Source: Lytechinus variegatus
Lineage: Eukaryota; Echinodermata; Echinoidea; Temnopleuroida; Toxopneustidae
DNA: 64,000 nt
Assembly: GCF_018143015.1 (NCBI RefSeq)
Contig: NC_054744.1
Coordinates: forward strand, 868,001 to 932,000
Direction: 5' to 3'
Shown here: one piece after another, positions 1-10,500 of the stretch
Numbering within the stretch: position 1 is the stretch's first letter
Layout of the letters: each line of letters opens with the position of its first letter
Notes under the pieces: model-generated
Database searches by the model: none
What the model was told of the DNA's origin: nothing
The model's input: only the letters and a program-made list of their open reading frames with translations
Made by a program: the position numbers and the translations under genes

Positions 1-815
1 TTTCATCCTCCCTCCCGAAGTAGTTATCAACCTGAAGCACCCTCTACCCCATATACTGAACTTCCCCTTTAAGGGCAGTGTTATACTAATTTCATTATCA
101 ATTCAGGAATAGAGAAGATCTATAACGCAATTTAGTCACACAAATTGTCGTGATTGTATGCAGTTGAACTTTATCTCAGTAATTAAATAAACTCCCTGGT
201 CTATCCAAATAACGTGTATGTAGGTATGGGTACCTATATCTACAAAGTGGGTATTGTATTAAGGTCAGGCCCCCCCCCCCCAAATCTAACTAATCTAAAA
301 AGTTCTACATCAATTATCACCATCAGCATTATCACTATCATATCACACACAAATTCATGGTATAGAATAATCACATTACCACAACTGCCTTTATAAATAT
401 CATCACCCACACCATCATTTTTATCACATTATCATCATAACAAACTTCATAATGATATCACTTTCCAACACCATCTTCATCAATCTGTAACAAACACAAC
501 ACTGGTGATATCCCTGTAATGCAAAATGTAAATCAATGCAATCAAAATGATGAGAAAATATTGAGTATCATTATTGGTGTACATGTTTATTTATTGTAAT
601 GTTAAAAGTAAAATATTTGTTGACATTAACAAAAGGAGAGAAGAAGCATGTTCCAACCAGTTTGAACATCATTCTTCAAAACACTTATCTGACCATATAC
701 ATGTATGTTCTTCAGTTGTACCTGCAAGTATTATCACAAGAAATCATATTTATATGTAGTATTTATAGTGTGCATATGATAAACATGTAAAATATTTTAC
801 TATACACTATACCAA
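1..815. other. AT-rich, no gene seen
   Basis: Holds a short poly-C (270-281) and a degenerate ATCATT/CATCAC stretch (about 303-440). The open frames here lack splice or coding signs. Confidence 0.5.
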
Positions 816-1185
816 CCCCCCCCCCCCCCCCCACTGATCAACTTTTTCAGGGTTGGCACACCGGAGGAAAATCGGACATGAACAAATGTGCAAAAGTCCC
901 CCCCCTAGACCCAAACTGAGTGAATTTTTCAGGGTTGGCACGGTGGGAAAAATTGAAGACATTCCAAAAACATACAAGAGCCACCCCCACCCACTGGGAG
1001 ACTTTTTCAGGTGCACTGTGGAAAAATTTGTCATGAAAAAATGTGCAAGAGTCCCCCATAAATGAGAACTTCAACTTTATTATTGGTGTTCATTAGTCTG
1101 AGTCTAATTAAGCTAGTAACTTTTTCAGGGTTGGCGCACTTGGAAAAAATTAAAGACATCTTTTAAAAAATGCACAAGAGTCCCT
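816..1185. repeat. Poly-C run and degenerate ~80-120 bp minisatellite
   Basis: A run of 17 C precedes four units that each begin TTTTTCAGG (843, 925, 1003, 1121), and most end with a TGTGCAAGAGTCCCC-like stretch. Spacing is 82, 78 and 118 bases. The open frames on both strands here are products of the repeat. Confidence 0.7.
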
Positions 1186-1189
1186 TAGA

Positions 1190-1480
1190 GTCTGTAACAT
1201 TGACCATTATAGGACTAATTATAAGAACAAATTCCCACATGAAATAAATACATGTAATATACATTGTAGTTCAACTTGCAATGTCAATGAAAGCACTTAT
1301 CATAATGGAACGTATCGTCACTTGGCTGTTAAAACCTTGTATCTCAAATTTTTCTGAAATTACTTAACTGATAAATGTGAGGTGTAACTCGTAATAACCA
1401 CATCAGTTGCATATCTTTAAAATAAAATGTCAAAATTCATCTTTGTGAAAACCTCTTATCTCATTTTTGGATTTACTGCA
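1190..1480. other. No feature seen
   Basis: AT-rich sequence with no coding or repeat signal I can support. Confidence 0.4.
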
Positions 1481-1486
1481 CATTTG

Positions 1487-1653
1487 TTGCCAATTTGAAA
1501 TCTCCGTAGATATAGTGATCACCAATATTCGGTTTTTTTAAAATTCATAAACTTCTGTTTGTCCAATAATGTTCAAACTAACACCTATCAACTTGTCTGA
1601 TTTTCCTTTTTCCTCTAAAAGCAAGTTTTTATTTGGGTTGGATTCCGCTTTTA
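1487..1653 (+). mobile_element. Fragment of TTAA-type MITE family M1
   Basis: Matches the 3' part of the fuller copy at 11209-11800 (CCAATTTGAAATCTCC..., AACTTGTCTGATTTT, GTTTTTATTTGGGTTGGATTC) and ends near a TTAA. Confidence 0.7.
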
Positions 1654-1841
1654 ATAACTGCAGCAAAGTAATTTTGCTCTAATTTTATATTTTGAGGACT
1701 GCAGGCCTTGATTCCACCACCCAGCACAATTCAAACCACATACATGTGTCCATCGTGCCATTTGAACATGCAAACACACTAGGTCAACAGAATCTACCTT
1801 CCTGTCACTTTCCATTTGAGAATGTTTACTTGCATGTAATA

Positions 1842-2047
1842 TCAGAGCTGCCAACTTGAACAAGATCATTCAGTATTTTAAAAGTAAAAAGAGTCAGTAT
1901 TTTGGTGAGGAAATCAGTATTTCTGAAGAAATACCATAGAACACATAAAAATGAAACTTAGAAATCAGTATTTTGCAAGAAACCATCAGTATTCTTCTCA
2001 TTTTTAAGTACTAAATACTGAAAATCAGTACTAGTTGGCACCTCTGT
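1842..2047. mobile_element. Short MITE with CAGAGSTGCCAACT ends
   Basis: The left end CAGAGCTGCCAACT mirrors the right end AGTTGGCACCTCTG, with repeated CAGTATTTT inside. TAATAT flanks both sides and looks like a target-site duplication. Confidence 0.65.
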
Positions 2048-2049
2048 AA

Positions 2050-2245
2050 TATGTGTGCCTGTGGGGGGGGGGGGTGGGCAGAGGATAGCTAGATTAGGAT
2101 GAAATATATTTTGATTGGGTATGGGTTCGTTTCCTGAATCACAGAGCAATAATAGTTTACATTGTAACCCCCCTCCCCCAAATGAAAAAAAGAAAAGAAA
2201 ACACAGACACACACACACCCATCCCCAACACCCACACACAACACA
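2050..2245. repeat. Poly-G and CA-rich low-complexity tract
   Basis: A G run at about 2059-2070, then an A/C-rich stretch with ACACACACACCC at about 2205-2245. Confidence 0.7.
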
Positions 2246-2277
2246 CACTATATGGAAAATGAAGATGTTCATATAGG

Positions 2278-2770
2278 GAAAGTTCTCCCTGGTTTTACTG
2301 GTTTAAAAAAAAACAGAAAATAAAAGAAATATATGAGGGTTTGAAGAAACATAGCGAAATTTGATATGAATATCTAAAGTTTTGATTCTGTGATGTCATG
2401 TCCCATGTGTTGTATATGTTTGTCTCTTTTAATGGTTCTTGATAAAAGAATGAATCTATTTCATAGAGGCATGTATATTAACATAAGTTTGATGGTATAT
2501 GCACATGGGAATATTCTTCTGAAAAAATTACATTTTATGGAATGTACATTTAAATAACTCGTGACGTCACAGATTCATAATTTCGTTAATTTGGGGTATA
2601 TTTTCTTCAAACTTTCACTCATAGCCAAAAAAAAAAATAGCAAAAATTGTATTCTTTCATTTTCCGAACTTTTAATGTATATACCCGGTAGGTATTTCAC
2701 AACAAAATATAAAAAATGTATTACAGGGTTTAGTATAGGTCAGATATATTTAGTGAATTTGTCCTTTAAT
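2278..2770. mobile_element. Fold-back MITE with CRE-like stems
   Basis: Sequence around 2335-2400 (GTTTGAAGAAA ... GATTCTGTGATGTCA) is the inverse of 2562-2620 (TGACGTCACAGATTC ... TCTTCAAACTTTC). It resembles the layout of family M2 at 15994. Confidence 0.5.
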
Positions 2771-2779
2771 TGCATGTAC

Positions 2780-3285
2780 ATTGTAAAATGGAACCTACAG
2801 AGGTCAGATATAACAAAATCCTCTCATAAAAAGGTGATTTAGCTGGTGTATTTGTATTGCTTTGTTGTTGTTTTTTACCCTGAGTGACTTTGTGAGAAAC
2901 ATGATATAACAAGGTAATTGTAATGTTCTTAAAGTACTTGTTATAGTGAGGTTCACCTGTATTTAGAAAGATCTAATACACCACAAAATGACAAGAGTAT
3001 TTTTGCACAATCTTGGAAAAATGAGAAAATAAGATGTACTTGTACATGTTTCATGAGATATGATTTTTTAATAAGTTGAAACCTTGTTATAACGAGGTCC
3101 TTGGGATTATGAATATTATCTTGTTCTATCAGATTTCTCATATTAGGGTAAATAAAACCAACAAAAACAATCTATAAAGAGCTGGGACCAGCATGAGTAC
3201 CATATTATGTAAGGGGTTTTGATGTATCTGACTGCTTTGTAACGAGGTTCGACTGACTAATAGTATACCACAGTACAATACAATC
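2780..3285. other. No gene; low-level repeat fragments
   Basis: Contains repeated TATAACRAGGT-like words on both strands, perhaps a decayed transposon. No coding signal. Confidence 0.35.
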
Positions 3286-3360
3286 CAATACAATATTTGC
3301 ATTTATATAGCACTCATTACTGGATTAATCGCATCGCTTTATATCATAAACATGATATGT
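3286..3360. mobile_element. Possible SINE/LINE tail fragment
   Basis: ATTTGCATTTATATAGCACTC resembles, in reverse, the AT-rich tails of the SINEs elsewhere in the window. Confidence 0.35.
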
Positions 3361-3427
3361 ACATATACAGTATATACAGTTGAGGCCAGCTCTACTTCGA
3401 GGTAAATAGTATACTATTAACACATGA

Positions 3428-3575
3428 ATGCACATGCGTTAGGTCGGGCGGCTGCATGAACGGTTATTTCGTGGTGCCTAATTATTTTGTGGTTCCTAAC
3501 GAACTCAGCAAGCTTCGTTTGTTGGTCACCATAAAATAATCGTGAGTGCTGCCGCACGCCCTAATGCATGAGCTC
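3428..3575. mobile_element. Hairpin MITE
   Basis: GCACATGCGTTAGGTCGGGCGGC at the left is mirrored by GCCGCACGCCCTAATGCATGAGC at the right, with TTATTTCGTGGTG / CACCATAAAATAA continuing the stem. Confidence 0.6.
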
Positions 3576-3600
3576 AAAATCATGTGTCAATATTTTAATA

Positions 3601-4668
3601 CAAGTGGAATGCCTCTGGCCGTCTCACCTGCATCACGCGGTTCAATATAGCAGCAGTGCTCAGTGTTCAGTGATACATGGTTACTCTTATTTCCCTTTTT
3701 TATGAACTAGACCAATAAACTTACAGAGATATGATGGTTATTCAACAAAAAAACCCAACATGGCCAAAGTTCATTGACCTTACATGACCTTTGACCTTGA
3801 TCATGTGACCTGAAACTCGAACAGGATGTTCAGTGATACTTGATTACTCTTATGTACAAGTTTCATGAATCAGATCCATAAACTTTCAAAGTTATGATGG
3901 TAATTCAACAGATACACCCAATTCGGCCAAAGTTCATTGACCTTGGTCATGTGACCTGAAACACGCACAGGATGTTAAGTGATACTTGATTACTCTAATG
4001 TCCAAGTTTAATGAACTAGACCAATAAACTTTCAAAGTTATGATGGTAATTCAACAGATACCCCCGATTCGGCCAAAGTTCATTGACCCTAAATGACCTT
4101 TGACCTTAATCATGAGACCTGAAACTTGCACAAAATTTTCAGTGATGCTTGATTACTATTATGTCCAAGTTTCATGAATCAGATCCATAAACTTTCAAAG
4201 TTATGATGGGAATTCAACAGATATCCCCAGTTCGGCCAAAGTTCATTGACCCTAAATGACCTTTGACCTTGGTCATGTGACGTGAAACTCAAGCAGGATG
4301 TTCAGTGATACTTGATTAACCTTATGTCCAAGTTTCATGAACTAGGTCCATATATTTTCTAAGTTATGATGACATTTCAAAAACTTAACCTCAGGTTAAG
4401 ATTTCGATGTTGATTCCTCCAACATGGTCTAAGTTCATTGACCCTAAATGACCTTTGACCTTGGTCATGTGACATGAAACTCTAATAGGATGTTCAGTAA
4501 TACTTGATTAACCTTATGGCCAAGTTTTATTAACTAGGTCCATATACTTTCTAAGTTATGACGTCATTTCAAAAACTTAACCTCAGGTTAAGATTTGATG
4601 TTGATGCCGCCGCCGCCGTCGGAAAAGCGGCGCCTATAGTCTCACTTTGCTTCGCAGGTGAGACAAAA
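3601..4668 (+). repeat. Repeat family A, full copy
   Basis: Begins CAAGTGGAATGCCTCTGGCC GTCTCACCTGCATCACG and ends with a GCCGCCGCC(GTC)GGAAAAGCGGCGCC block then GCAGGTGAGACAAAA. The inside is a tandem array of ~130-bp units with TTCATTGACC, TGACCTTTGACC, GTCATGTGACCTGAAACTC and CAAGTTTCATGAACTAG. The terminal GTCTCACCTGC/GCAGGTGAGAC form short inverted ends. The 4558 open frame is a by-product. Confidence 0.85.
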
Positions 4669-4724
4669 CGGGTTGAGTGTATTAATTTTTACCAAAAAGT
4701 GTCTTTTAAAAGGGCAAAAAGCTT

Positions 4725-5573
4725 AAAATCACCGACCCCAGTCCCTGTGTGTTAGTTCAGAGAACTAACACACACCCAAGCTCAACTAACACATATTCAT
4801 GTGATGTGAATCAACCGTTTGCATTGGCTACATTTTTCAACCCGTTTTATAATTCTTACTAACGACTTCTCCAATGTACATGCCAATGTAATTGTATATC
4901 TCATTTGAATGTATATAACTTCCTGATAAAATTTACACCATTTTTTTTTCAAAAATGGGTTGAAAATGGAGACAGTCAGAGCCAGCCAAAGTAAAATTTG
5001 GACAGGCTGCCCCCCCCCACCAAAAGGTACACTTTAGCTAATAATATGCTGGCATAATTCTAAGCAACATTGTATCACATGAATGCCTGTTTCCATTAAT
5101 TTAGGTCATACACCATAACCATTACTTTGATTTATTAGGGAAATTCTAAAATCACCGACCCCAGTCCCTGTGTGTTAGTTCAGAGAACTAACACACACCC
5201 AAGCTCAACTAACACATATTCATGTGATGTGAATCAACCGTTTGCATTGGCTACATTTTTCAACCCGTTTTATAATTCTTACTAACGACTTCTCCAATGT
5301 ACATGCCAATGTAATTGTATATCTCATTTGAATGTATATAACTTCCTGATAAAATTTACACCATTTTTTTTTCAAAAATGGGTTGAAAATGGAGACAGTC
5401 AGAGCCAGCCAAAGTAAAATTTGGACAGGCTGCCCCCCCCCCCCCCACAAAAAGGTACACTTAACTAATAATATGCTGGCATAATTCTAAGCAACATTGT
5501 ATCATATGAATGCCTGTTTCCATTATTTAGGTCATACACCATAACCATTACTTTGATTTATTAGGGAAATTCT
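4725..5573. repeat. Recent 423-bp tandem duplication (two copies)
   Basis: AAAATCACCGACCCCAGTCC starts at 4725 and again at 5148, and the following about 420 bases are nearly identical apart from poly-C length. Each copy holds a hairpin TGTGTGTTAGTTC-aga-GAACTAACACACA. Confidence 0.9.
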
Positions 5574-5607
5574 CAAATCACTGGTGTAACGGTAATCCAA
5601 CCCCCTA

Positions 5608-5623
5608 ACCCCCCCCCCCCCCC
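5608..5623. repeat. Poly-C run
   Basis: A run of C within CCCCCTAACCCCCC..., next to the 423-bp duplication. Confidence 0.8.
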
Positions 5624-5863
5624 TGCAGGTTTTGGGCTTAAGCGCTCTCCAAAATTACAAGCTGTGGAGTTTGGCACAACTTGTCAATGTCTGTATTACG
5701 TTGAGTTGCAAATCAATTTAATTCACCTTTACCTCTATTGGTATAAACTAACCTGGTTTGGTCTTTGGTGCCACCTTTATGTTTGGGTTGCCATTTTCAC
5801 TTAATGTGATATCACACAACTTACCATACATATTCTGACACAATACTGCATTTACATATGTAT

Positions 5864-6463
5864 TGTTATGTGATGATAAGACATATCTCACATATTCAAT
5901 ATTATATCAATACATAATCAATACTTCTACAGGAAGTATACCAGCTCCAACTTTCATTAGAAAGTATTACTCATTCTTCCAGCTAAACTTCTGACGCACA
6001 CATATTTTATGGGTTTCTTATTCACTACATTTCATGTTCTCCCTATAAGGTCAACTCCCCCAATTCAGAGTAAAGTTATGACGTACAGATTGTTTTGGTC
6101 AAGCGTCCAAGGTTGACCAACACCTGTTTGATCGTAAAGAGTCTAGACCAGACCAATATAAAAGGGGTTTACTTCTGAACCCAAATCAGATTACTTCAGA
6201 GAATGCAGATTGATTGTTAGCTTGTTACAGATTACTTTACAGATTGTTCCAGCATACAGACAGCTACAGAAGAGTTTATATTTTATACTGCAGAGTATAG
6301 TCACCATCAGACTTACTCATGTTCCTGTATTATTTGTCATCATCATCACCTTAGTTATCATCTTCAATAAATGTATATATGAACTGTACAGGCTTTGTAT
6401 TGACTCCTTCATTTTAAGTCTGGTTGAAAGTTAAAGTGCAATCGATCCAACCCCAACACAACA
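5864..6463 (+). mobile_element. Solo LTR of an LTR retrotransposon (fossil)
   Basis: The 600-base unit begins TGTTATGT and ends ACACAACA, which are inverse to each other. It is flanked by GTAT on both sides (5860-5863 and 6464-6467). It has a TATA box (TATAAAAG, about 6157) and AATAAA (about 6366), as an LTR should. No internal part or second LTR is nearby. Family unknown; the 4-bp duplication fits several LTR groups. It looks old and is a lone remnant. Confidence 0.65.
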
Positions 6464-6779
6464 GTATGTACAAAACATATATGACAAATATGTGATAAAG
6501 TTTCAGGTATTAAAAGCAACAAGATAGTTTTTGGTAAATTTGAAAACATTTCAAAAACTATTTTCCCCTAAAATTATAGTAATAGATAGTCATCGAGCAG
6601 TAATGGTATGCTCTAAATATCTTTTATTTGATTTTATATAAATCATTTAAAATATTTATTGAATTGGGTTAGGGTTTCTGAACAAATCTATAAAGACATT
6701 GGTAAACAAACTAAACATTGCAGAGGCCATATATAAAAAATTCCTCATCTTTGATGTCTGTTGCATATATATTGTTCAG
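6464..6779. other. No feature seen
   Basis: AT-rich stretch between the solo LTR and exon 1 of gene 3. It may hold the gene 3 promoter, but no motif stands out. Confidence 0.35.
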
Positions 6780-6819
6780 ATGGATGGACCAGGTAGACTG
6801 AGTGATGATGACAGTCTAG
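6780..6819 (+). CDS. Gene 3, exon 1 (unrecognised protein)
   Basis: ATG at 6780 opens MDGPGRLSDDDSL and ends at TAG|GTAAGT, a strong donor, in phase 1. The ATG directly follows TTGTTCAG, so this could also be an internal exon. Splicing to 9146 gives the continuous run DSLEQYLVEHAKRSGKHATK. I do not recognise the family. The exon lies beyond the end of gene 1 on the opposite strand. Confidence 0.38.
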
Positions 6820-6824
6820 GTAAG

Positions 6825-6830
6825 TTTATT
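6825..6830 (-). promoter_or_regulatory. Probable polyadenylation signal of gene 1
   Basis: AATAAA on the minus strand, about 265 bases after the TAG of gene 1. It overlaps the donor side of the plus-strand exon of gene 3 (6780-6819), so the two transcripts would be antisense here. Confidence 0.45.
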
Positions 6831-7095
6831 AGCCTTTCCAATACTGAAAACATGCATTAAAATCATATTTGGTTTCTTCAGTATATTAAAACTATGAGCT
6901 TTGAAGATGCAAAGCTGAATTTCGGAACACCCAATACAAAAAAATGTTTTTGGCTGGCACTCAATTTTCATAAGAATGATGTCAAATTGATAAGTCAATC
7001 TCTTTTCAATAAGATGCAAAACTGGAAAATGCAAAGCTGGTATTTGAAACATTACCCTTTTATACCCTGTCACTAACATTAGTAGAGTTAACCAC

Positions 7096-7595
7096 CTATT
7101 TAGCACTGTGCGTCTTCCCCAGTGCTTTGTTAAGCGACACAACATGGCTCAAACTGTGAGGAGCAGGTGCTCTTCTCCTCCTCATTAGCGGCACGACAGC
7201 TGATGACTGGGATGAAGACAGTCGGGAATAGCCATGCTCCTGGATGCGCAACGACTTGGGTGGCCGTCCTGCATGTAGTCGACTTGCTCCACGTCCCATG
7301 TGGCACCTTCGAGCAGTTGATGTGGGTTGGACACCGATCTTTTTGGAACCTTTCAGGTTCAAATGTCTTACTGCAGCATTTTTTGCTGCCAGACCTCGTT
7401 TCCTAACTGTCATGGCAGCCCCAGAATACTTCCCAAAGGTATGCAGTGCTGATACCAGATGCGTATCTGTCTTGATACCTCTGTAGCTGGCCAGCATGGC
7501 CCTTATGGCGGGTCTATAGAGGTCTGGTGACTGTTTCATCTTGGTGCACAGGTCATCATGCATATTCTGGAATTGTTCTAGGAGCTGGTCATCAT
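7096..7595 (-). CDS. Gene 1, exon 8 (basic C-terminus, stop)
   Basis: The acceptor is CATTTTCCAG| and entry is in phase 1, completing an Asp codon. The stop TAG is at 7098-7096. It encodes DDQLLEQFQNMHDDLCTKM, a helical stretch, then a strongly basic tail: VRKRGLAAKNAAVRHLNL, VQPTSTARR, HAGRPPKSLR (AT-hook-like) and MRRRRAPAPH, a likely nuclear localisation signal. An AATAAA lies on the same strand at 6830-6825, about 270 bases past the stop. Confidence 0.85.
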
Positions 7596-10500
7596 CTGGA
7601 AAATGAAAAGAAATAAAAATGAATGTCAACAAGGAAGAATTGTGTTTGTCACATGACATTGGATTTACAAGGTGTCCAAAAAAATGTGTGACGTATTGTT
7701 GTCTACAGAGAATTGCAGGTCTAAGCTATAATCTTCAGGTCAAAACTGACCTTTATATCTTACATTCTTAATAACATTTATCCATTCAGAATATTCATAC
7801 CATGTAAGTTGTACAACAATTCCAAAAAATAGTAAATTCAAAATTTTTCAACGTAACGAAACAATACAAGCAAAAAGGCATGCAAACAAAGCAAGCCCCC
7901 CCAAAAAAAAAAAATTAACTATGAAAGTATAATTATAAAAAACGTACACTTATGACAGTTTAATGGTACGGCCCCCGGGTACCTTTGATTGTGTTTTCAC
8001 GTGTAAATGGCACTGAAGAAATGCTGCAAATCATCACCTGTAGGTTGACTTTATTATAAGACCGGTACTAAATCCTTGATCATTCATCCATGCAGGCCAG
8101 AATTAGATGAAGTACTTTCTAAACCTAGTAAAATATAAATTTTGATTTAATTTAGCTTTCTATGATTTGGTTTTTAACAATTTCCCTATGGAATTCTTTT
8201 AATCCCCATAGACTTTGAACAGGGACCACCCGAGCCAACAGGTTAAATAATAACCTAGATTCCCATATTTCAAATAATGACATGACCACAATGCCTTTGA
8301 CCCAATTAGATCCCCCAAATCATAGCACAATGGGCCACTTTCTTGATGGAGGCAAAAAAATATTGAAATATCATTTACCAATATTCATAGCCCTGTCAGA
8401 GATCCAATATACCGGTACATGCAAATGAGTCCTGTGACCTTCGCCCTCTGACCCAAAAATACCAGTTAATATTTGTCTTGTCACATTCTACCCTTACGCC
8501 AAGTTACATGTTCATGTCTCATAGTATGTAAAATACTGTACCAGAAATGTTCTTCACAAAATGACCTGTGACCTTTGACCCTGTGATCCTAAACTCAAAA
8601 CAAAGTATCATACCCCTACGATATACTCTCATAACAAGTTTGAAGTAAAACCACCTCACGGTTCTTGAGATATCGACAAAAATAACCCATGACTTTTGTC
8701 CACGTGACCCTAAAATCCAAACAAAGTATTATCCTCCCAGGATATACCCTCATACCAAGTTTGATGTAAAACCACCTTACGGTTCTTGAGATATCAACAA
8801 AAACAAAATGGGATGGACGGACAACCCAAAAACATAATGCCTCTGGCCACTTCTTTGGCATAAAAACTTGAGCATATTCTAAGTTCGTTGACCCTAAATG
8901 ACCTTTTACCTTCATCATGTGACCTGAAAACTCATGCAGGATGTTCAGTGATACTTGATTACCCTTATGTCCAAGTTTCATGAACCTGGTCCAAATACTT
9001 CCTAAGTAATGACGAAATTTCAAAAACTTAACCTTGGTCAAGATTTAAATGTTGACGCCGCCATCGGATAAGCCTTGCCTATCGCCGCATAGAGTCTCTG
9101 CTATGCAGGCGAGACAAAAATTAGATAAACAAAAGGGATTTTTAGAACAGTATTTAGTAGAGCATGCAAAACGGTCTGGCAAACATGCGACTAAAGCCAG
9201 CAAAACGATGATGGAACTATCTGAAAAAAGGTAAGGACCATTGGTGCTGGAAGATGTTTGTGCTGATCTTGTCGAGCCTCGAAGATCAAAGTGGTTCTGA
9301 GCAGCTGCTTGTGCACGCAGACTTGCAACAGCAGGATTGGGATCAATTTGGCTTGTAGGAATAGATTCCATCTCATCTATTACTGGTTCTGCTGGGAAGC
9401 TAGCATCCATGATGGAAATATCTCCTGATACTGAGGGCTGGGTCATTAATCCATCAAAGAACCCTGATGGAACACTACAATTTCCTTTTCATGAAAATTA
9501 TAGGAGAGAGGCCATTAGAGATTATTCATAAAAATAGTATCATATAAACAAGGCAAAAGCTATTTTGTGTCTCGCCCACTTATGAAAAATAACCAGAAAT
9601 AACGTGATTTGTGAGGGCACGCAAGAGAATTATATTGAAACTTCATTGTGAAATGACTGGGATGGAATAACACTTGTCATAAGAGCCTTGCACGTAAACT
9701 TTAATGTTGACCTGAAAATGACCTTTGACCTTACCATGTGACCTGCGAGGGGTTTTCATTTATCTATTTGTTCCTGAGATTAAATTTGCACAAGTTAGTA
9801 GTTTGTGATCAAAAGAAAATATCAAAATTCTGTAAAGTTTTGTGTGCATGCATACCTCAATTAGAATCAAAATACAAAATATGTTGAAGCATTTTTCTGT
9901 GATTTTAAATAAAATTACTAAATTACAATTTAGACAATTGAATTTCATGATTCAGTGAAGTAGTTTTAAATCCCTCAATGATAAGGGAGAAGCATTTTGA
10001 AAACTGTGGATGGATGCATGACAGATGGACAGATGTCACACTGTGGCATTAGATCATCAGGCAACATGTGTATATGTAACATTAAAAAGCCCACAAGGGT
10101 CATAAGTGCCACCTTACCTTGGTTCCCTAGCACCCTAGCATTAGCTCCACATGCAATCCCTCATACTAATCAAAATTATACCTTCTGAACGGCCTTTACA
10201 ATACATATTTCCATAACGCCAACCCTAAACAAAAACCCTACTGCAACACACAACTCATGTTTCAATTTCTTTTTAACTTTGTTGACTTTTCTTTTGTTAC
10301 CACTATAATTATATTGGAAACAATTTGGTATCATAATCAATTATATTACATAACTGTTACAATAGTGGCCAGGAAAAAACAACAACAAACGGCAAATGGG
10401 TTTTCAGATTATAAATATTTTAAAAAATATTCAAATGCATCCAAATCGTTAACCATCACTGCACTGGGCTATTTTGTTCCATAGAAACACTCTTGGCTCC

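Noticed and set aside
9337-9531. Plus-strand frame with GWVINPSKNPDGTLQFPF
   Set aside because: It looks protein-like but is the complement of exon 7 of gene 1, whose left junction and family-like run fit better; no plus acceptor in phase was found.
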